From: Legionella sp.
GTDB lineage: Bacteria > Pseudomonadota > Gammaproteobacteria > Legionellales > Legionellaceae
DNA: 64,000 nucleotides
NCBI GenBank assembly: GCA_002863045.1
Contig: PKDH01000015.1
Span: 1-64,000 of the forward strand
Reading direction: 5' to 3'
Part shown: in pieces, positions 10,777 to 21,700 of the stretch
Layout: each line of letters starts with the position of its first letter
Numbering within the stretch: position 1 is the first letter of the stretch
Notes under the pieces: generated by a model
Database searches by the model: none
Told to the model about the DNA's origin: nothing
Seen by the model: the letters and a program-made list of their open reading frames with translations, nothing else
Made by a program: the position numbers and the translations under genes

Positions 10777-10963
10777 TTATAATTGAGCAAAGTATCTTGT
10801 CACAAGCAGGATCCCCCATGGCAAGTTGTCCATAGTCAATAACGGCAACGAGTTTACCTTTGGATTCAACTGGTTTGATTGTCAAATCAGTCCACTGCGG
10901 AAATTGTTTGTTAACTAATCGTTGAACAAGGGGCAAGTCAATTATAACCTCTGCTTTCTTCAT
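10751..10963 (-). pseudogene. internally deleted aminoglycoside-phosphotransferase-like gene
   Basis: Typical APH N-terminus (QRLVNKQFPQWTDLTIKPVE) joined directly to the C-terminal catalytic block (GKLVAVIDYGQLAMGDPACD). Confidence 0.7.
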
Positions 10964-11084
10964 TATCTTTGCATCCGACTGTGGGTTTAAGTAAAGATTC
11001 GATTTTAATTCAGTTTGTGGTTAGCGGCCAGGAGCCGATATCCTCATTGTCTTAGGTTGCCCTCGATCGAACCTCATGAGTACT

Positions 11085-11183
11085 TGATATTTTTACTTTT
11101 CGGCTTTAATCCAAAAATTTTCCGTCGCACATGGTTATCAGGTTGGAGCCTTTGCCGCTCCAGCTGATCATGTGCATCAGTCG
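11085..11183 (-). pseudogene. relic of traI/traH 3' end from another tra-type element
   Basis: Minus strand encodes RLMHMISWSGKGSNLITMCDGKFLD*, near-identical to the tail of ORF 39248-39544 (RLMHMLSWSGKDSNLITMCDGKFLD*). Confidence 0.8.
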
Positions 11184-11263
11184 GCCTCACGCTCATAATT
11201 ACTGCATAAATCCGCCCAAAATAACTTCGTTCCTTGTATAAAAATATTTTTGCGATAAAGCCA

Positions 11264-11893
11264 CTAATTAAGTAGATATTGAATTTTCATTTTATGAAGG
11301 TTATTTATTTCATAGGATATATCTTGGTGAGGTTGAAAAAATTGTTGACTACTAACGCGACTACTTTCTTGTTGTTCATCAGACATATGGGAAGAATTTG
11401 CATCGACATTGGATTCAAAAGAATCTCTATTAGGAATAATTAATCTTGTTTGTTCTGATTCGTCATTAATTATTTTTTGTAAATTTTCTATAGCTTTACG
11501 CCGTATAGCTATAAAGTAAATAGAATTAATTCTTTTCATTATGATGTCTTTATTTTTTTCTATGAGTTTTATATTCCAATCGTTATTATCATTTTTTTGT
11601 AACGCTCCCTCCGGCAAAGAAAATAATTGTGAGGACTTTGAAACAATGAAGGATAAAATTGCATCTCCTTCTGTCTGAATAGCTATTGTTTTAAATTGTG
11701 CAGTTTTAAAATATTTCATTAAGGGTTCTATTAAGCCAGACAATGATGACAATCTATCAGATGTATATCCAGCATTTTTAAGCTCTTTTTCAAAAGATTT
11801 TATATCTTTAAAGTAAAATTTTGTAAGTTGTTCTTTTAAATCAGTAGGAATGAAATTAGTCATTTTTTTAAAATCATATGTTGCAGTCTGCAT
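11264..11893 (-). CDS. hypothetical protein
   Basis: 209 aa ORF, no recognised family. Confidence 0.55.
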   Translation of the reverse strand: MQTATYDFKKMTNFIPTDLKEQLTKFYFKDIKSFEKELKNAGYTSDRLSSLSGLIEPLMKYFKTAQFKTIAIQTEGDAILSFIVSKSSQLFSLPEGALQKNDNNDWNIKLIEKNKDIIMKRINSIYFIAIRRKAIENLQKIINDESEQTRLIIPNRDSFESNVDANSSHMSDEQQESSRVSSQQFFQPHQDISYEINNLHKMKIQYLLN

Positions 11894-12002
11894 ATTTGCA
11901 TTTTAAATAAAAATAATTAAAGTAATATTAAGAGAAAGATAAATATCAAAAAAATGCAGAATGATTGAGTTTTGACGTGGTCAAACAAGTTAACATACCT
12001 GG

Positions 12003-12404
12003 TTAAGCAACTTTTTTTAACAACATGCTCTGTTTCTCAAACATATTAGGGCTAACATATCCAAAAAAAGAATGTAACCGCTAAGTGTTATAAAACATTG
12101 CAATGTAATTAAGTATGTCCTGTTGTGCCCCAGCTCTAGTTTGGTAATTTTTCCATTGAATACGCTCTCAAACTACCAAAGAAACTTTCAGCAACACTAT
12201 TACCCCAACAATTCGCTTTACGGCTCATACTTCCAATGCATTGATATTGGCGTAGTAATCGTCGATAAACGCATACTGAACCCCACATTCGGAGTGCACT
12301 ATTAAGCCAAGCTTTGGTTTAAGTTGCCAAAGAGCCATCGTTAATGCATCACAAACTAACGAGGCTTTCATGCAAGGGTTCATACTCCAGCCAACCACTT
12401 TTCT
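12003..12404 (-). pseudogene. IS3-family transposase relic
   Basis: Minus-strand DDE transposase text in several frames; no intact ORF. Confidence 0.6.
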
Positions 12405-12837
12405 TGCAAAAATTGAACTATTGTTTGACGATGAATATTTAAAAGAAGGTGGGGCTGCAACAATTGCCTATGCAAAATTGCAGTTCACTTATATAAGTGA
12501 TTTTGAGCGGGAAGCGCGTGGAAAAGCTTTGTTAAAATATTGCTAACTGGATACACTGGCCAATGGTGATGGTCGTTAAAGCTTGGCAAGATATAGTTCG
12601 GTAATATTTGATTTAGCGCACTTCAACCCATAAACAATCAAGCACTTACCTATAAAAATAATCAACCTTCTGAAATATTGTAAGTTTTATCGTTTATTGC
12701 TCGTTAAAATAGGCACTCAATCAAACAACAGTCAAACAAATTAATCAATCTATATTTTATGCATCATAATCATAGATGCAATATAAATTTGACTTTCTTC
12801 TATTTGTTTTCAATAATCCAAAACATCATAAAAAAGG

Positions 12838-13431
12838 ATGCAATATATTTTGGAATTATTCAAACTATCCACCATCACTGCGGGCCATTCATTCCGTGGA
12901 AAAATTCCTGAAACAAAAAGTACGGGGATTTATGTTGTTCAAATGAAGGATATCGATACGGAATATACCGTTAACTGGGATACCCTTATTGAAACTAAAT
13001 TAACAGGCCGTCAGTCAGCAAACTGGGTTCAATGTGGCGATATCTTATTTGCTGCTCGTGGCCAACGAAACTATGCGACGTTGATTGATTCTGAGATCAA
13101 AAATCGCCAAGTTATTGCAGCCCCCCAATTTTTTGTCATTCATCTAAATCACCCCGATATCCTACCCGAATATTTAGCGTGGTTTTTGAATCAGTCGATT
13201 ACGCAGCGCTATTTTCAAAGTCATGCCGAAGGCAGTACAACCCCAAGTATTCGAAGGCAAGTCTTGGAGGCAACACCTATTGTTTTGCCATCACTAGAGC
13301 AGCAAAAGATAATCATTGAATTAGCTAAAACAATCAGCAAAGAGAAGCGGCTGGCTAATAAGCTAATTACTAATGGTGAGCAACTCATGCAAACCCTGCT
13401 CAATGAAATCAGCCAGACCCACACAAATTAA
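12838..13431 (+). CDS. half-size HsdS-like specificity subunit (single TRD)
   Basis: 197 aa; NWVQCGDILFAARGQRNYATLI, LPSLEQQKIIIELAKTISKEKRLANKLI coiled-coil tail. Confidence 0.8.
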   Translation: MQYILELFKLSTITAGHSFRGKIPETKSTGIYVVQMKDIDTEYTVNWDTLIETKLTGRQSANWVQCGDILFAARGQRNYATLIDSEIKNRQVIAAPQFFVIHLNHPDILPEYLAWFLNQSITQRYFQSHAEGSTTPSIRRQVLEATPIVLPSLEQQKIIIELAKTISKEKRLANKLITNGEQLMQTLLNEISQTHTN

Positions 13432-13445
13432 GAGGAAGTCACATC

Positions 13446-15047
13446 ATGGTAAATAGTCATGCTTTAAATGCCGCCGCTGTCAATGATAGCCCAGTTAACC
13501 AAGACAGCATCAATAAAGCACTGATGGCGGCTTGCGATACCTTTAGAGGAACGATAAGCGCGGATACCTATAAAGATTTTATTTTGACCATGCTTTTTTT
13601 GAAATACATATCAGACGTTTGGCAAGATCAGTTTGATGAGTACCAAAAGCAATATGGGGATGAACCAGAGCTTATTCATGAGATGATGAAAAATGAACGC
13701 TTTGTGATCCCTGAAATTACGCTAAAAAATGACGATGGTTCGGTAAAAGAGACATTTCAAGCAACATTTAAAAACCTTTGGGAGCGGCGCCACGAGCCAG
13801 GTAATGGTGAACGGATTGATATTTGCTTGCATGCCATAGAAGAAGCAAACGGCACCAAGTTACGTGATAATGCTAAAAGTGTTTTCCAAGATATCAGCTT
13901 TAATACTGACAAACTAGGTGAAGAAAAGCATAAAAACACCATTTTAAGACATTTATTAGAAGATTTTGCAAAGCCCGCGCTTAACCTAAGCCCCTCTCGT
14001 GTTGGCGGGCTTGATATTATAGGCAATGCTTACGAGTATCTCATTAAACACTTCGCCGCCAGTGGTGGCCAGAAAGCAGGGGAATTTTATACCCCTCCTG
14101 AAGTTTCAAGCCTGATGGCAACACTACTTGACCCCAAACCAGGTGATTCAATTTGTGATCCTGCCTGTGGTTCTGCTTCCCTTTTAATGAAATGCGGAAG
14201 GCTTATTCGCGAGAACAACAATAATCAAAAAAACTATGCTCTTTTTGGCCAAGAAGCAATTGGCTCTACTTGGTCGCTTGCCAAGATGAATATGTTTTTG
14301 CATGGCGAGGATAATCATAAAATTGAATGGGGCGATACCATTAGAAACTCCAAATTATTGGATAACAAAGGGCATTTAATGCTGTTTGATATTGTTACAG
14401 CGAATCCACCCTTCTCCCTAGACAAATGGGGGCATGAAGAGGCTGAAAATGATCATTTTGGTCGTTTTCGTCGAGGTATACCCCCAAAGACCAAAGGCGA
14501 TTATGCCTTTATTCTACATATGATTGAGACACTTAAGCCTAAGACTGGTCGCATGGGTGTGGCAGTGCCTCATGGGGTTTTATTTAGAGGCTCCAGTGAA
14601 GGGAAAATCAGACAAAAATTGATAGAAGAAAATTTACTGGATGCGGTAATTGGGTTACCTGAAAAACTCTTTTATGGTACTGGTATTCCTGCGGCCATTT
14701 TGATTTTTAAAAAACAAAAATCCGATGATAAAGTACTTTTTATTGATGCATCCAAAGAATTTAAGTCGGGGAAAAATCAAAACCAATTGTCTCAAACCAA
14801 TATTAATAAAATTATTAATACCTACAAACAACGTCAGTCCGTTGATAAATATGCCTATCTTGCAAGCCTCGATGAAATCAAAGAAAACGATTACAACCTG
14901 AATATCCCCCGTTATGTTGATACCTTTGAGGAAGAGGAAGAGATTGATTTGATGGCGGTTAGAGCTGAACGTTTGCTGCTTAAAAAAGAACTGGCTGAGC
15001 TTGAGCTTCAAATGGAAGCCTATTTGAAGGAGCTGGGTTATGAATGA
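13446..15047 (+). CDS. hsdM: type I RM DNA methyltransferase subunit M
   Basis: GEFYTPPEV, DPACGSASLLMKCG, TANPPF motifs. Confidence 0.96.
   Translation: MVNSHALNAAAVNDSPVNQDSINKALMAACDTFRGTISADTYKDFILTMLFLKYISDVWQDQFDEYQKQYGDEPELIHEMMKNERFVIPEITLKNDDGSVKETFQATFKNLWERRHEPGNGERIDICLHAIEEANGTKLRDNAKSVFQDISFNTDKLGEEKHKNTILRHLLEDFAKPALNLSPSRVGGLDIIGNAYEYLIKHFAASGGQKAGEFYTPPEVSSLMATLLDPKPGDSICDPACGSASLLMKCGRLIRENNNNQKNYALFGQEAIGSTWSLAKMNMFLHGEDNHKIEWGDTIRNSKLLDNKGHLMLFDIVTANPPFSLDKWGHEEAENDHFGRFRRGIPPKTKGDYAFILHMIETLKPKTGRMGVAVPHGVLFRGSSEGKIRQKLIEENLLDAVIGLPEKLFYGTGIPAAILIFKKQKSDDKVLFIDASKEFKSGKNQNQLSQTNINKIINTYKQRQSVDKYAYLASLDEIKENDYNLNIPRYVDTFEEEEEIDLMAVRAERLLLKKELAELELQMEAYLKELGYE
14958..15042 (+). 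repeat. direct repeat copy 1 (hsdM 3' end plus SD and ATG)
   Basis: 85 bp, gap-free match to 16085-16169. Confidence 0.9.
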
Positions 15048-16089
15048 TAAACCAAAGCAAAGTTTAAGCACTCAAGATGAGACAACGGAGTTTTTGCTCT
15101 ATACCACCCCAAATGGCCAAATTAAGGTGGAAGTATTACTTAATCATGAGACCTTATGGTTGACTCAAAAACGAATTGCTGAATTGTTCGGCGTGGGTGT
15201 GCCTGCGATATCAAAGCATTTGAAAAATATATTTGAAAGCCATGAGTTAGATGCTAATTCAGTTGTTTCCATTTTGGAAACAACTGCTGAAGATGGAAAA
15301 ACCTACCAGACGAAATATTACAATCTTGACGCAGTGATTTCGGTTGGTTATCGCGTCAATTCCAGTCAAGCTACACAGTTTAGGATTTGGGCCACCAAAT
15401 TGCTTAAAGAGTATATTATCAAAGGATTCGTTCTTGATGATGATCGTTTAAAAAATGGCCGTTATTTTGGTAAGGATTACTTCCAGGAACTGCTGGAACG
15501 AGTCCGCTCAATCCGAGCCAGTGAAAGAAGAGTCTATCAAAAAATAACCGATATCTTTTCTGAATGCAGCATCGACTACGACCCAAGATCAGAGACAACA
15601 CGACAATTTTTTGCCCATGTCCAGGATAAGTTTCATTATGCCATTACCGGCCAAACCGCCTCTGAAATCATTTATAGGCAAGCGAATGCTAGTAAACCCT
15701 TGATGGGGATGATGACTTACAAAAATGCCCCTGAAGGCCGAGTTTTAAAATCCGATACCACTGTTGGTAAAAACTACTTGTCAGAAAAGCAAATCAAAGA
15801 TCTTGAGCGTATGGTCTCTTCCTTTTTTGATTACATAGAGCGCATTATTGAGAAGCGAACCACATTCACCATGGCAAGCTTTGCTGAAAGCGTTAATAAA
15901 TTTCTCGAGTTTAATGAATATAAAATTTTAGAAGGCTATGGACAGATAAGCCGTAAACAAGCAGAAAAAAAAGCCTTTGCGGAATACGATAAATTCAATA
16001 AACGCCAGACCATTGAATCAGATTTTGACCGTGCGATTAAAGCGATTGAACAAAAGAATGATCAGGGTAGTGAAGAAGATGATAGTTAG
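15040..16089 (+). CDS. rhuM: RhuM family protein
   Basis: TLWLTQKRIAELFGVGVPAISKHLKNIFES..., YFQELLERVRSIRASERRVYQKITDIF; overlaps hsdM stop by 8 bp. Confidence 0.88.
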   Translation: MNDKPKQSLSTQDETTEFLLYTTPNGQIKVEVLLNHETLWLTQKRIAELFGVGVPAISKHLKNIFESHELDANSVVSILETTAEDGKTYQTKYYNLDAVISVGYRVNSSQATQFRIWATKLLKEYIIKGFVLDDDRLKNGRYFGKDYFQELLERVRSIRASERRVYQKITDIFSECSIDYDPRSETTRQFFAHVQDKFHYAITGQTASEIIYRQANASKPLMGMMTYKNAPEGRVLKSDTTVGKNYLSEKQIKDLERMVSSFFDYIERIIEKRTTFTMASFAESVNKFLEFNEYKILEGYGQISRKQAEKKAFAEYDKFNKRQTIESDFDRAIKAIEQKNDQGSEEDDS

Positions 16090-16169
16090 AGCTGAAAGCA
16101 TGGCGCTAAAAAAAGAACTGGCTGAGCTTGAGCTTCTGATGGATGGTTATTTGAAGGAGCTTGGTTATG
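16085..16169 (+). repeat. direct repeat copy 2 (hsdM-tail duplicate upstream of hsdS)
   Basis: Encodes VRAESMALKKELAELELLMDGYLKELGYGA vs VRAERLLLKKELAELELQMEAYLKELGYE. Confidence 0.9.
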
Positions 16170-17321
16170 GTGCCTAAAGATTGGAGTTCTATTCCTCTTG
16201 GTAAGATATCGTCAGTTGTAACAAGTGGCTCAAGAGATTGGGCAAAATACTATTCAAATTTTGGAAGTAAATTTATTCGAATGACCAATTTGAATAGGAA
16301 CGGTATTGACTTGCTTCTAAATGACTTACGGTATGTTTCAATAAATTCAGAGTCTAATGATGGGAAAAGAACCTCACTTCAGTATGGTGATATTTTGATA
16401 TCTATTACAGCTGAATTGGGAAAAATTGGATGGGTACCGAATGATTTTGGTGAGGCTTATATAAACCAACACACGGCAATGGTAAGACTTGACCCAGCAA
16501 AAGCTGAATCAAAATTTATCGCATATCAGCTATCTTCTCATCGTTTAAATAAAATTATTAACTCATTAAATGATGCTGGAGCGAAAGCTGGTCTTAATTT
16601 ACCGACAGTAAGATCTATTCCAGTTTTATTAGCACCACTACAAGAACAAAAAAAAATCGCCCAAATCCTATCAACATGGGATAGAGCCATCACCACCACC
16701 GAAAAACTATTAAGCAACAGCAAGCAACAGAAAAAAGCGTTAATGCAGCAGTTGCTTACCGGAAAAAAGCGACTGCCAGGATTTAAAGAACAGTGGAAAA
16801 AAGTAGAGCTGGTCAAGTTATTAGATTATCAGCAACCAACACCATATCTGGTGAAATCCACCAGTTATTCCAATGTATTTCAAGTACCTGTATTAACCGC
16901 TGGAAAAACATTTGTATTAGGTTATACAAATGAAGACTTCGGAATATTCAATGAGAATCTACCAGTAATCATATTTGACGACTTTACCACTGCTAGTAAG
17001 TTTGTAAGCTTTCCATTTAAAGCAAAGTCTAGTGCAATGAAAATTCTGATTGCAAAAGAAGGTGTTTCGATAAAGTATGTATTCGAAGCAATGCAAATAC
17101 TAAATTATCCCATTGGAGGCCATCAGCGTCATTGGATTTCAATATTTTCTAATCTTGTTATTGGGTTGCCATCTTCTTCAGAGCAACAAAAAATAGCCTC
17201 TGTGTTTTCAACTGCAGATCAAGAAATCGAAAAGCTAAAACAAAAACTTGATTGTCTGAAACAAGAAAAAAAAGCATTGATGCAACAGCTTCTAACTGGC
17301 AAACGACGAGTATCGGTATGA
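16167..17321 (+). CDS. hsdS: type I RM specificity subunit S (two TRDs)
   Basis: Two TRD/coiled-coil repeats, each ending KKALMQQLLTGK; ATG at 16167 preferred over TTG 16161. Confidence 0.92.
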   Translation: MVPKDWSSIPLGKISSVVTSGSRDWAKYYSNFGSKFIRMTNLNRNGIDLLLNDLRYVSINSESNDGKRTSLQYGDILISITAELGKIGWVPNDFGEAYINQHTAMVRLDPAKAESKFIAYQLSSHRLNKIINSLNDAGAKAGLNLPTVRSIPVLLAPLQEQKKIAQILSTWDRAITTTEKLLSNSKQQKKALMQQLLTGKKRLPGFKEQWKKVELVKLLDYQQPTPYLVKSTSYSNVFQVPVLTAGKTFVLGYTNEDFGIFNENLPVIIFDDFTTASKFVSFPFKAKSSAMKILIAKEGVSIKYVFEAMQILNYPIGGHQRHWISIFSNLVIGLPSSSEQQKIASVFSTADQEIEKLKQKLDCLKQEKKALMQQLLTGKRRVSV

Positions 17322-18727
17322 AGAAATTCCAACAAAATGATATCAATGAGATTCCCTATTCTGAAGAAGCTAGAAGAAAAATTCTTGATGTTTTAACGGA
17401 GGGGCACAAAAAATTTTCTGTCTATTTAGACGAGAATTTTCTCAATGACTTAAAAAGATTTCAGAATCAATCTACAATAAAAATTTATCATCCTGAAGAT
17501 CAAAAATTAGCAACCCGCTTATTTGAGTTCAGTGTCCTTGAATATCTGCACAAAATTAACAATAAGCTTGAAACAAGATTAAATATCAAAACTCTAATTG
17601 ACAATTTCAAAAAAGAAGTTGATTTGCAAGAGCCGCTCATTCAACTCATTCCTAAAATGGAGCAGATTATTATGAATGATCTGCCCCGTTATTTTCGTTT
17701 GGAAGAAGGCGCAATACAGCGATCGGACTACCCTGCGCTACCGCATAAAGTCGTGCGTGAAGCATTAGTGAATGCATTGATGCACCGAGACTATGGCATT
17801 CATCAGCCTACTTTGATTGTGCGGTATCGTAATCGACTAGAATTTAATAATGCAGGATACTCACTGAAACCCTTGGATGAACCCGATGGTGAAGGCTCCG
17901 TATTAAGAAATCCGATCTTGGCCCGTGTTTTATATGACCTGGAGTTTGCAGAAACAAAGGGCACCGGTTTTCAATTGATGCAACGCCTTTTGCTTGAATC
18001 AGGCTTAACCAAATCCATTTTGGTATCCAGTAGAACAGGTCGACGTTTTAAAGCAACCTTTTTGCTACATCAGCTAATGAGTGAGGAGCACTTGACTTGG
18101 TTACAAAAGTGGCGGCATTTGAATTTAAGTGACGATGAAGCAAAAGCATTAATTTTTGTTTTGGAAATGGAGGCAATTGATAATGCTGCCTTACGTACGA
18201 TTACTGATCTAGATACATTAGAAGCCAGTCAATTACTTGGAAAGCTTTGGCAGAAATATCATTTGCTGGAAAAGGCAGGTTCTGGACGCGATACTTATTA
18301 CCGAGCAACGCCTTTATTATTACAGGGAAGTAACCGCGAGATAAATAAACAGGACCTTGCAGCAAATACACAGGAGCTATCTCGAAATACACGGGAGTTA
18401 GCTAGTAATGCACAGGAGCTCGTTTCAGATACACAGGAGTTACCCCAATCTTTACGTGAAGCAATCGAGCACCTCACGCCGAAAACACGGAAACCTAAGC
18501 TACAGCATATTATTTTGCAGCTATGCGAATTAAGAGCCTGGACTGCTGAGGCATTGGCAACCCTTTTAAATAGAAAAGTTGAAGCACTAAGAACAAGTCA
18601 TTTAACCCCATTACGCCAAAAAGACTTAATTGCTTATGTTTATCCCGAAGTGGTTAATCACCCGAACCAAGCCTATGTCATCACCGAAAAAGGGAAAGAA
18701 TGGCTCAAAAGGGAGGGAAAACAATGA
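17318..18727 (+). CDS. HATPase_c_4/RecG-like ATP-binding regulator
   Basis: HKVVREALVNALMHRDYGIHQP, EFNNAGYSL, ETKGTGFQLM; ATGA overlap with hsdS stop. Confidence 0.82.
   Translation: MKKFQQNDINEIPYSEEARRKILDVLTEGHKKFSVYLDENFLNDLKRFQNQSTIKIYHPEDQKLATRLFEFSVLEYLHKINNKLETRLNIKTLIDNFKKEVDLQEPLIQLIPKMEQIIMNDLPRYFRLEEGAIQRSDYPALPHKVVREALVNALMHRDYGIHQPTLIVRYRNRLEFNNAGYSLKPLDEPDGEGSVLRNPILARVLYDLEFAETKGTGFQLMQRLLLESGLTKSILVSSRTGRRFKATFLLHQLMSEEHLTWLQKWRHLNLSDDEAKALIFVLEMEAIDNAALRTITDLDTLEASQLLGKLWQKYHLLEKAGSGRDTYYRATPLLLQGSNREINKQDLAANTQELSRNTRELASNAQELVSDTQELPQSLREAIEHLTPKTRKPKLQHIILQLCELRAWTAEALATLLNRKVEALRTSHLTPLRQKDLIAYVYPEVVNHPNQAYVITEKGKEWLKREGKQ
18356..18439 (+). repeat. 21-bp (7-aa) in-frame tandem repeat, 4 copies
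   Basis: LAANTQE/LSRNTRE/LASNAQE/LVSDTQE. Confidence 0.85.
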
Positions 18728-21700
18728 CTCATTTACCCCGCTTCCAAGAAGAATACAGCGCAAAAATACCCGCATTGGTTGTATTGAATAATTTAGGTTG
18801 GACGTTTTTATCCCCAGAACAAGCACTAATAGCACGTGATAACAAACCCAGTGAGGTTGTCTTAACAACCGTGTTGTATGAAGTATTAAGAAAACGACGA
18901 TTTATGTATGCGGGTAAAGAATACCCCCTATCTGATAAATCAATTGATGCCATTGTTGCCGACATCAGCACACCAGCATTAAATGAAGGACTCACAACAG
19001 CCAATGAAAGAATATATAACCATATCTTATATGGCATAACGGTCACTGAATTTGTCAGTGGTAAAAAAGTGAATCCAACGATTCCCCTTATCGATTGGTG
19101 TGTTTTCCAAAATAATAGCTTTTTATTTACAGAAGAATTTTCCGTTTTGGGATCTGGTGGTGTTGAAACGCGCCGTCCAGATATTGTTTGCTTTGTAAAT
19201 GGCCTGCCGCTTGTGGTCATTGAAGCCAAGCGCCCTGATGGTAAAAAAGGCCCAACCATTAAAGAGGGTATTTCACAACACTTACGTAATCAGCGCCTAA
19301 ATGAAATCCCGCAATTATTTGCCTACAGTCAGCTTCTTTTGTCCATTAATGGGGTCGATGGCTTGTATGGTACACAGGGTACTGATGCGAAATTTTGGGC
19401 AACTTGGCGAGATGAAGATATTTTTGAGGACCAATTTAATCAAATTAAAAACCAGGCACTTACAAGTGTGCAGAAAAACAATCTATTTAATCATCGGCAT
19501 ATTGAGGACAGCGCTTGGTTTGATAATCTGATTTTACAAGGAGAATTAGCCGTAACAGGGCAAGACAAATTGCTCATCAGCTTATTATCACCTAAACGAT
19601 TACTAGAAATGACACGTTATTTTATCTTGTTTGATAAAATAGCGGGGAAGATCGTTGCTCGATACCCGCAGTTTTTTGGTATCCAACGCTTGATTGAGCG
19701 AATTAATACTCCTCGTGATGATGGTGGACGCGAAGGCAGTGTCATATGGCATACGACTGGTTCTGGAAAATCGCTAACCATGGTCTTCTTATCGCGCGCA
19801 TTAATTTTGCATGACAGCTTGAAACAATGCCGCATTGTCGTGGTTACTGATCGTGTCGATTTGGAAAGACAGTTATCAAATACTTTTCACTCTGGTGGTG
19901 AGTTTTCTGGAAAAACAGAATTTTCAAATGCAAAAGCAACATCTGGCAGAAGATTGGCAGAACAAATCAGTCAAGGCACGGAGCGTGTTGTTTTTTCGCT
20001 TATTCAAAAATTCAATACTGCCGCCAAACTGCCACAATGTAAGAATTTAAGTCGGGATATTATTGTCTTGGTAGACGAAGGCCACCGCTCACAGGGTGGA
20101 GAAAATTATATTCGCATGAAGCAAGCCTTGCCCAATGCCGCATTTATTGCCTTTACAGGTACCCCGCTACTTAAAGAAGATAAAACGACTAACAAATTTG
20201 GTTCTATTATTCACGCCTATACTATGCAGCGCGCGGTAGAAGATAAAATGGTAACGCCTCTCTTATACGAAGAGCGGCGACCTGAGCTTATGGTCAATGA
20301 TCGTGCCATTGACTCTTGGTTTGAGCGTATCACAGAGGAGCTTTCTGACAAGCAACGCGTTGATTTAAAGAAAAAATATGCTAAAAAAGGGGAAGTTTAC
20401 CGGTCTGAAAATCGCATTGAGCTTGTTGCACTCGATATTGCGCACCATTTTGTAAAAAACATTGATGAGGGTTTAAAAGGACAAATTGCCTGTGACAGTA
20501 AACTCTCTGCCATTCGATACAAACAGTATTTAGATGAGGCAGCGCTGTTTGAATCAGCCGTTGTGATGTCACCACCAGATACCCGAGAAGGAAATACAGA
20601 AGTTGATGAGGCTAAAATTCCAGAGGTAACTAAATGGTGGAAAGACAACGTTGGCAATCAAGATGAGAGGGAATATACAAGACAAGTGGTCAAGCGTTTT
20701 GCCCATGATGATGATTTAAAAATTATCATTGTTGTCGATAAACTTCTAACGGGGTTTGATGAACCACGAAATACAGTGCTCTATATTGATAAACAGTTAA
20801 AAGAGCATAATTTAATTCAAGCAATTGCTCGAGTTAATCGATTACATGAAAAGAAAAAATTTGGATTATTAATTGATTACAGAGGAATACTTAAAGAGTT
20901 AGATACTACCATAGCCAAATATCAGGATTTAGCATCCAGAACACAACAAGGCTATGACATCGACGATCTTGATGGCTTGTATCATCAAATGTCCAGTGAA
21001 TATAAACGTCTTCCTATGCTTTATGACGCATTATGGAATATTTTTAAGCATGTTAAAAATAAGTCGGATTTTGAGCAATTAAGGCAAGTCCTTATTCCAA
21101 AAATAAAAGAAATTGATGGTGAGCTTGTTGATACGAACATTAAGGCTCGAGAAGAGTTTTATGATGCACTTAGTGCGTTCGCCAATTGTCTCAAAGTTGC
21201 TTTGCAATCCGATAGTTTTTTTGACGATAAGAGCATTACAGATAATCAACGCCGTCACTATAAAGAAACCTTGAAGCAATTTACGAATCTGCGTCAAATG
21301 GCAAAACTGGATGCAGGTGAAATCATTACTTATGATAAATATGCAGAGCTTGTTAAAAAATTGATGGATAAGCATGTCGTTGGCGTTCAAATTCAAGAGC
21401 CTAAAGGGGTATATGAAGTTGAAAAAATGGGCCGCCAAGAACGCCCTGAAGACTGGAGTGAGGAAAAAACAAAGAATGAAACGGACATCATCAAAACTCG
21501 CGTTGCAAAGATGATTGAACAGGATTTGAGGGACGACCTCTATGCACAAAAAACCTTTTCAGCGCTCCTTAAAATGGCGATAAAAGAAGCGGAAGAGTTG
21601 TTTGAACATCCCTTAAAACAATATTTACTGTTTCAAGAATTTGAAAACGATGTGGCTCATCGAAGATTAAAGGAGATTCCGACGGATTTTGCCGATAATC

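Noticed and set aside
11085-11183. Possible integron attC or phage fragment
   Set aside because: Explained better by direct similarity to the traI/traH 3' end
16640-17310. Repeated KKALMQQLLTGK segments as a mobile repeat
   Set aside because: Normal conserved repeats of HsdS coiled-coil regions
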